A stretch of DNA of 35,998 bases from Lentisphaerota bacterium. GTDB lineage: Bacteria; Verrucomicrobiota; Lentisphaeria; Victivallales; Victivallaceae. The DNA is taken from assembly GCA_015061695.1 (NCBI GenBank), contig SUWA01000020.1, positions 1-35,998 of the forward strand. The letters run 5' to 3'. Shown one piece after another: positions 32,238-35,998 of this stretch. A model generated the notes under the pieces. That model made no database searches. It was not told where the DNA came from and was given only the letters and a program-made list of their open reading frames with translations. Numbering within the stretch: the stretch's first letter is position 1; each line of letters starts with the position of its first letter. Made by a program: the position numbers and the translations under genes.

Positions 32238-33530
32238 TCAGAAAAGATTTCTTAAATCATCGACTCTTTTTTTCAGGTCAACATTACCATCTTTGAGCAG
32301 TTTTTCGCCTTCCTGACGGAGGTCTTTTACGGCTTTCTGGAGTTCTTTATCGTCGCCGACAAATTCGGTTGCTTTCTTTTCGGCTTTGTCCAGATAGCCG
32401 GAGGCTTTTTCGCTGTATTTGTCGATAGCCTGATTGGCGGCTTTGTCCATCTTGTTGAACAAATCGCTTTGGATGGGCTGGAAGATTTCGACCCCGGCTT
32501 CCCGGTTGACCGAAACGAGGATATTATCCAGCAGCTGGGTCAGGATCAACTCGGTAAGTTCACCGGCGTTATGCACGTTGCCCAGATTTTCAAACGTCAT
32601 ATCCAGCAAAGGCACCGGCACTTCGATATTGAACAAGGTGGAACGGAACGTGAATTGTATATCTTTGAGTACCAGTTTTTTGATCAATATTTTCTTCTTG
32701 GCGGCGGCTTGAGCTTCCGGCTCGGCCTCGCTGTTTTCTGCTTCAGCAGCCACTTGGTCCGGGGATTCGGCCGGAGCATCGGCTTGAGCGGATTTTTCCG
32801 GTGCAGAGGGTTGGGTTTCTGCGCTTTTGTCTGCTGGCTTTTCCGGAGAACTTTCAAACCAGTTAAGGATATTTTCCTTTTTCATCCACGAGGGGGTATT
32901 GATCACGATCAAAGGCTGCGGCTCTTTGCCCAGCGAGCGTTTGACGTTGTTCAGCAGAACGTGCATGTTGATCCGGTTTTCGACAATATCGTACTCGGCC
33001 AGTGCGTTCACGCCGGAAAGTTCCATGTATTCGATCACGATTTCATCGCTCAAGACTGATTTCGGATCGACTTTGACATCAAAATTTTTTACTTCAATGA
33101 CATTGCCTGCATTGAAACCTTTGGGGTTGGCAATGGTAAAATCGCCCACGTGGACTTCGCCGGCAAAGGGTTTGCTTTTGAACTCTTTAACATCGACCTT
33201 GGTATCAAGCATCTTGCTGCCGACATGTTTGATGGCACTGCTGATGATGCTGTCGCGCATAACGTACACGGTTACAATGGCGGCAATGAGCAGCAGCAGC
33301 AGACCGATCAGTGTATAAAGCATGATTTTCAGCGTCTTAAAGAATATTCTGCCGAGTTTGGATACAGCTTTTTTTCCGGTTTTTTCCGGTTTTTCCGGCG
33401 TCGCGGTTTTTTCCGGCCGGTCAGCAGCTTGGGGTTCCGGAGCTTTTCCGGCGGCCTGATCCTGTTCTGCCGGGGCGGCGGGCTGAACTTCCGGCATTTC
33501 GCTCCTGATTTCTTTCTTTTCTTCTTCCAT
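32238..33530 (-). CDS. AsmA-like single-pass membrane protein (430 aa)
   Basis: Residues 1-60 are cytoplasmic, disordered and Pro/Glu/Ala-rich. Residues about 68-90 form one membrane span. The periplasmic part starts with SIISSAIKHVGSKMLDTKVDVKEF and VHVGDFTIANPKGFNAGNVIEVKNFDVKVD, matching the beginning of AsmA/DUF748-type proteins, which are bridge-like lipid-transfer or outer-membrane-assembly factors. An Ala/Glu/Pro linker (about 235-275) and a C-terminal helical, Lys-rich region, likely coiled coil (about 370-430), follow. It is shorter than classical AsmA. GGGGGAG precedes the ATG. Being 33 bp ahead of dapB and upstream of lpxB, an envelope role is likely but inferred. Confidence 0.8.
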   Translation of the reverse strand: MEEEKKEIRSEMPEVQPAAPAEQDQAAGKAPEPQAADRPEKTATPEKPEKTGKKAVSKLGRIFFKTLKIMLYTLIGLLLLLIAAIVTVYVMRDSIISSAIKHVGSKMLDTKVDVKEFKSKPFAGEVHVGDFTIANPKGFNAGNVIEVKNFDVKVDPKSVLSDEIVIEYMELSGVNALAEYDIVENRINMHVLLNNVKRSLGKEPQPLIVINTPSWMKKENILNWFESSPEKPADKSAETQPSAPEKSAQADAPAESPDQVAAEAENSEAEPEAQAAAKKKILIKKLVLKDIQFTFRSTLFNIEVPVPLLDMTFENLGNVHNAGELTELILTQLLDNILVSVNREAGVEIFQPIQSDLFNKMDKAANQAIDKYSEKASGYLDKAEKKATEFVGDDKELQKAVKDLRQEGEKLLKDGNVDLKKRVDDLRNLF

Positions 33531-33550
33531 AACAAGCTCCCCCTTTGAGT

Positions 33551-35410
33551 TTAAGCTAATTCTTCAACCGGCACAAATTCAGGCACAACTTTGCCATCCA
33601 TCCGCATAAAGCGGCAGCAGATGCCCCAACCGCAGCCCGAATTGGACGAAAATGTACAGACAAATTCATGTTCTCCGGCGCTCAATTGCAGCGGGAATTT
33701 GAATTCGTCGAGGATCACCGGGTTGGTAGTGCATACTCGGGTAAACTCTTTGCCGTCCAGATGGATAACAAATGCAGCGTCTGCGCCGAACAGCATTTTC
33801 AGCTCCATATCTTCCTGCAGCCGCAGCCGGAATTTATAGCAATAGACTTTGTGTGCTTTATCCAGTTCGCCGGCTTCGCGCGGGCAAGGCAGGTAGAACT
33901 GGTTGAATTTAGCCGGCATAAATTTGACTTTATCCAGCGCTTCGGGCTGTTGCAAGGCTTCAAACGAGTCATCGCAATAGATCGCTTCGCTGATCAAGGC
34001 ATCCTGCAATATTTCCGAAATATTGGTTTTTCTGCTGCGCACTTTACCGGCAAAGCACGGCAGCGAGCGGCCCGCTTCGTCGGTAATATTGGCGTGCGGC
34101 TGCAATGTCCCGCCGTAAGCAATCTTGAAACTGCTGCTGAAAATCAGGTATGATACACGGGTTTGAACGTATGCGCAGTCGCCATCCAGCCGGACGTTGA
34201 TCGCTTCGCTGATGAAATTATCATTCTTATCCACCACGCAAAAGCCGCAAGCCAGACCCGGCGCGGTCAGTTGGCCCTGCACGTTACCGAATTTGACTTT
34301 GATGATCGCGTTATTGGTTACTTTATCTGCCAGGCAGGTTGCTTCTTTGAACATGATCTGCGGGGCGGCGGCGGTATCTTTGCGCAAATATTGCATGGCT
34401 TCGGCCATCCGGCGGCCCATCAGTGTAACCCCCTGGTTGGAGAGGTGGATCGAGTCATCCAGCGGCAGGTCGATCGCCGGCACGCAAGCGGTATTTTTGA
34501 GGGTCTGACCAATATGGTATTGGGCCTGGCGCACTTTCAGCCACGATTCCGATGTGTTGGTATCGCCCTCGGAAATCACAAATGACCCCAGCTGCCCCAG
34601 TACGATCGGCATATCAGGGTTATGGCAATCGCGCCGGAAGGCCGCAAAAAGTTTCCGGGTGGTCTGTTCATATTTCTTGACTGTTTCCGGATTTCCGGTA
34701 TCGTTACAGCCCTGATACCACAGCAAGCCGGCCGCCCGGCCGCCCAGATTCTGCATACGTTCGTAAAAAGCTCCGTACAGTGAGTAACCACCCTTATTTT
34801 TCAATGCCGGACTCCACTGCGCCAGCGATGTACCCCCGTGGGCGCAGGCGATCAGGCCTTGCGGAACACCGGTAGCTTTATACATGTCGATCCCGAACGG
34901 CAGTCCGGGGCCGGTTCCGCGCAATCGCACTGTATAGGGGTTATTGGGATTCCCCCCGTGTACCGGGGCAACTGCGTGCATTACATCGTGCAGCGGATCT
35001 TTAGCGATTCCCCACTCGTTGGTCATATAAAAAGCGTGTACATTTGCTTCCGGCTGCGAGCAGGAGGGCATATAGCCGCTGTCGGCCATATTACTTTGGC
35101 CGGCCAGAATCCACAAATCGCCCACCAGCACGTCTTTTATCACGCATTTTTCTGCGTTTTTTTCGCCGATACTCAAGGTCAATTCATAAGGTCCTCCCAC
35201 TGGCAAGCCGCTGATTTTTCCGCTCACTTTGCCTTTTTCGGCATTTCCGATGACCGCTTTTTCAAAGCCGGGGACTACACCGTTGGCGTTTTGCACTGTC
35301 AAATACACTTTCCCGTTTTTACTGCATGTGCCTTGGAATGAGTGATCCGAAACATTGTTGGCATTGCGTTGCAATACGGCCGAATTCATCAAACTGCTAT
35401 ACAAATCCAT
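33551..35410 (-). CDS. Sialate O-acetylesterase-like (SASA/DUF303) protein (619 aa)
   Basis: The SASA domain is recognisable: GDLWILAGQSNM (GQSN at 104-107, nucleophile Ser), GLLWYQGCND near 232 (the family's Gly-Glu/Gln-Asn/Asp block), and DDSIHLSNQG near 321 with the catalytic His. Such enzymes remove O-acetyl groups from sialic acids or other acetylated sugars. The C-terminal 120 residues look like a PA14-like beta domain (AAFVIHLDGKEF). Unlike most relatives it has no signal peptide, suggesting cytoplasmic action. GGAG lies upstream of the ATG. It heads the run of envelope and housekeeping genes with only 20 bp to the next, an unusual neighbour. The upstream 35411-35550 is AT-rich, with a TATAAT (35479-35484, minus) but no convincing -35. 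Confidence 0.86.
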   Translation of the reverse strand: MDLYSSLMNSAVLQRNANNVSDHSFQGTCSKNGKVYLTVQNANGVVPGFEKAVIGNAEKGKVSGKISGLPVGGPYELTLSIGEKNAEKCVIKDVLVGDLWILAGQSNMADSGYMPSCSQPEANVHAFYMTNEWGIAKDPLHDVMHAVAPVHGGNPNNPYTVRLRGTGPGLPFGIDMYKATGVPQGLIACAHGGTSLAQWSPALKNKGGYSLYGAFYERMQNLGGRAAGLLWYQGCNDTGNPETVKKYEQTTRKLFAAFRRDCHNPDMPIVLGQLGSFVISEGDTNTSESWLKVRQAQYHIGQTLKNTACVPAIDLPLDDSIHLSNQGVTLMGRRMAEAMQYLRKDTAAAPQIMFKEATCLADKVTNNAIIKVKFGNVQGQLTAPGLACGFCVVDKNDNFISEAINVRLDGDCAYVQTRVSYLIFSSSFKIAYGGTLQPHANITDEAGRSLPCFAGKVRSRKTNISEILQDALISEAIYCDDSFEALQQPEALDKVKFMPAKFNQFYLPCPREAGELDKAHKVYCYKFRLRLQEDMELKMLFGADAAFVIHLDGKEFTRVCTTNPVILDEFKFPLQLSAGEHEFVCTFSSNSGCGWGICCRFMRMDGKVVPEFVPVEELA

Positions 35411-35550
35411 TTTTTTCTCCGCAAAAAAAATCGTTCCTATACTTTATATATAAAATATTTCACAGTTTGATAATTTACATTATATCTGGCAATATTTCAA
35501 GAATTCTACTGCTGAAATCAGAAAAAAACTGTTTTTTTATCATTTTTAAT

Positions 35551-35578
35551 TTGCATTTTAAAAAATTTGTTGTATCTT
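35551..35578 (+). promoter_or_regulatory. Promoter TTGCAT-16-TATCTT of tRNA-Glu
   Basis: TTGCAT (35551-35556), a 16-bp spacer and TATCTT (35573-35578), 31 bp before the tRNA. It uses the same -10 variant as the promoters at 14392, 16338 and 26521. Confidence 0.6.
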
Positions 35579-35609
35579 ATAAGCAAGACAACGAAATGTT
35601 GCTTATTGC

Positions 35610-35685
35610 GTCCCTATCGTCTAGAGGCCTAGGACACCGGGTTTTCATCCCGGCAACCAGGGTTCGAATCCCTGTGGGGATGCCA
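35610..35685 (+). tRNA. tRNA-Glu, anticodon UUC
   Basis: A complete 76-nt cloverleaf: acceptor GTCCCTA with TGGGGAT (a G-U pair closes it), D-arm TCTAGAGGCCTAGGA, anticodon stem CCGGG/CCCGG with loop TTTTCAT (anticodon TTC), T-arm CAGGGTTCGAATCCCTG, discriminator G and encoded CCA. It is followed by a run of T that may help termination. Confidence 0.97.
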
Positions 35686-35838
35686 TTTTTTTTTGCTTCA
35701 TATCGCGGCGCCTCACGAGCCTTGCTGGCGTCGCTCACTCGGTCGAGTACAGTCGTACACTCCCTCGTTCGCTCCTTGCAAAACTCGTGATGCATCCGCG
35801 CTATTTCGCAAAAACAGTCGGTTAGCGGGCGGGGTGTG

Positions 35839-35858
35839 TCGGCCGCTGGGGCGGCCGA
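35839..35858. repeat. GC hairpin TCGGCCGC/GCGGCCGA
   Basis: A perfect 8-bp stem (35839-35846 with 35851-35858) with loop TGGG. Confidence 0.7.
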
Positions 35859-35888
35859 CCGGCGCGGCGAAGCCGCGCCACGCTCGCG
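35859..35888 (+). repeat. Direct repeat copy 1, with internal hairpin
   Basis: The unit holds GGCGCGGC-GAA-GCCGCGCC (35861-35879) and then ACGCTCGCG. Copy 2 lies at 35953-35984. Confidence 0.65.
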
Positions 35889-35952
35889 GGCGGCCTCCGG
35901 CCAGACCGCTTGCGCTCCGAGTGCGGGATTGTAGACCGGCGACTGGTGTCGC

Positions 35953-35984
35953 CCGGCGCGGCGGAACGCCGCGCCACGCTCGCG
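35953..35984 (+). repeat. Direct repeat copy 2, with internal hairpin
   Basis: The unit holds GGCGCGGCG-GAA-CGCCGCGCC (35955-35975) and then ACGCTCGCG. Against copy 1, the stem gained one G-C pair on both sides, keeping it perfect: a compensatory difference. Confidence 0.65.
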
Positions 35985-35998
35985 CGATTGCTTCGCTC

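Larger units (their letters stand above)
35694..35998. other. GC-rich, hairpin-rich intergenic tract at the window's end
   Basis: No credible gene is seen. The tract is far more GC-rich than the AT-rich sequence before the tRNA. It contains a long imperfect inverted repeat (CACGAG at 35714-35719 with CTCGTG at 35784-35789, and partly paired interior), three perfect GC hairpins and one direct repeat. Composition and structure resemble dispersed intergenic repeats or the edge of a mobile or foreign segment; the window ends too soon to tell. Confidence 0.55.

Noticed and set aside
1-35998. CRISPR arrays, insertion sequences, recombinase or toxin genes.
   Set aside because: No regularly spaced repeats, transposase-like or recombinase-like reading frame was found; a recombinase for the pilin inversion would have to be encoded elsewhere.
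35685-35998. tRNA-Glu as an attachment site of an integrated element.
   Set aside because: No second copy of the tRNA 3' end and no integrase are visible in the remaining 313 bp, so it cannot be supported.

Overview
The window looks like a chromosomal segment of a Lentisphaerota bacterium (Victivallis-like, probably gut or animal associated). The evidence is short prepilin-like proteins that open with [31 protein letters not shown] and end in an H-X9-DG type box, several GntR-family regulators sitting beside large secreted glycan-active proteins, and a Gram-negative envelope gene (lpxB). This placement is inference from gene style; no ribosomal marker is present.

Left and centre (1-24,300) is a glycan-utilisation region. 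On the minus strand: a secreted TIM-barrel-like protein (146-2761), a pseudopilin (3171-3845), and a secreted SGNH esterase (4011-5267) diverging from an AraC-type regulator (5419-6198). Then comes a three-gene unit, GntR regulator > 1417-residue GH42-like secreted enzyme > a small secreted LamG-like protein (12172 down to 6213). A cytoplasmic alpha/alpha-toroid protein (12331-14340) diverges from a heparinase II/III-like lyase (14573-16279), which is followed by a GntR regulator (16387-17367) and a Gfo/Idh/MocA oxidoreductase (17424-18509). A small secreted SGNH hydrolase (18847-19524) and a second GntR > giant secreted glycosidase-like unit (24278 down to 19714) close the region. Regulators and enzymes appear packaged as self-contained, probably substrate-induced modules.

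The most unusual locus is 24,500-25,450. A second pseudopilin is split in two: its body lies on the minus strand, while its promoter, ribosome binding site, start codon and first 13 codons lie just upstream on the PLUS strand. Flipping 25194-25363, bounded by TACCAC/GTGGTA, rebuilds a perfect in-frame prepilin. A consensus promoter (TTGACA-17-TATAAT) stands just outside and points into the flipped piece. This is either an ON/OFF DNA inversion switch of a pilin, a fixed inversion, or an assembly error.

Right (25,474-35,685) is core-like: a solitary TonB-type protein, a small orphan gene, and a tight eight-gene minus-strand run. In order of transcription this is sialate O-acetylesterase-like protein, AsmA-like membrane protein, dapB, lpxB, lipoprotein, yicC, serine acetyltransferase and yggS, with gaps of 13-33 bp or overlapping stops and starts. 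A tRNA-Glu(UUC) follows. The last 300 bp is a GC-rich, hairpin-rich repeat tract without a credible gene.

Several promoters share TTGCAA or TTGCAT, a 16-17 bp spacer and TATCTT, including the one for the tRNA, suggesting a housekeeping promoter variant of this lineage.
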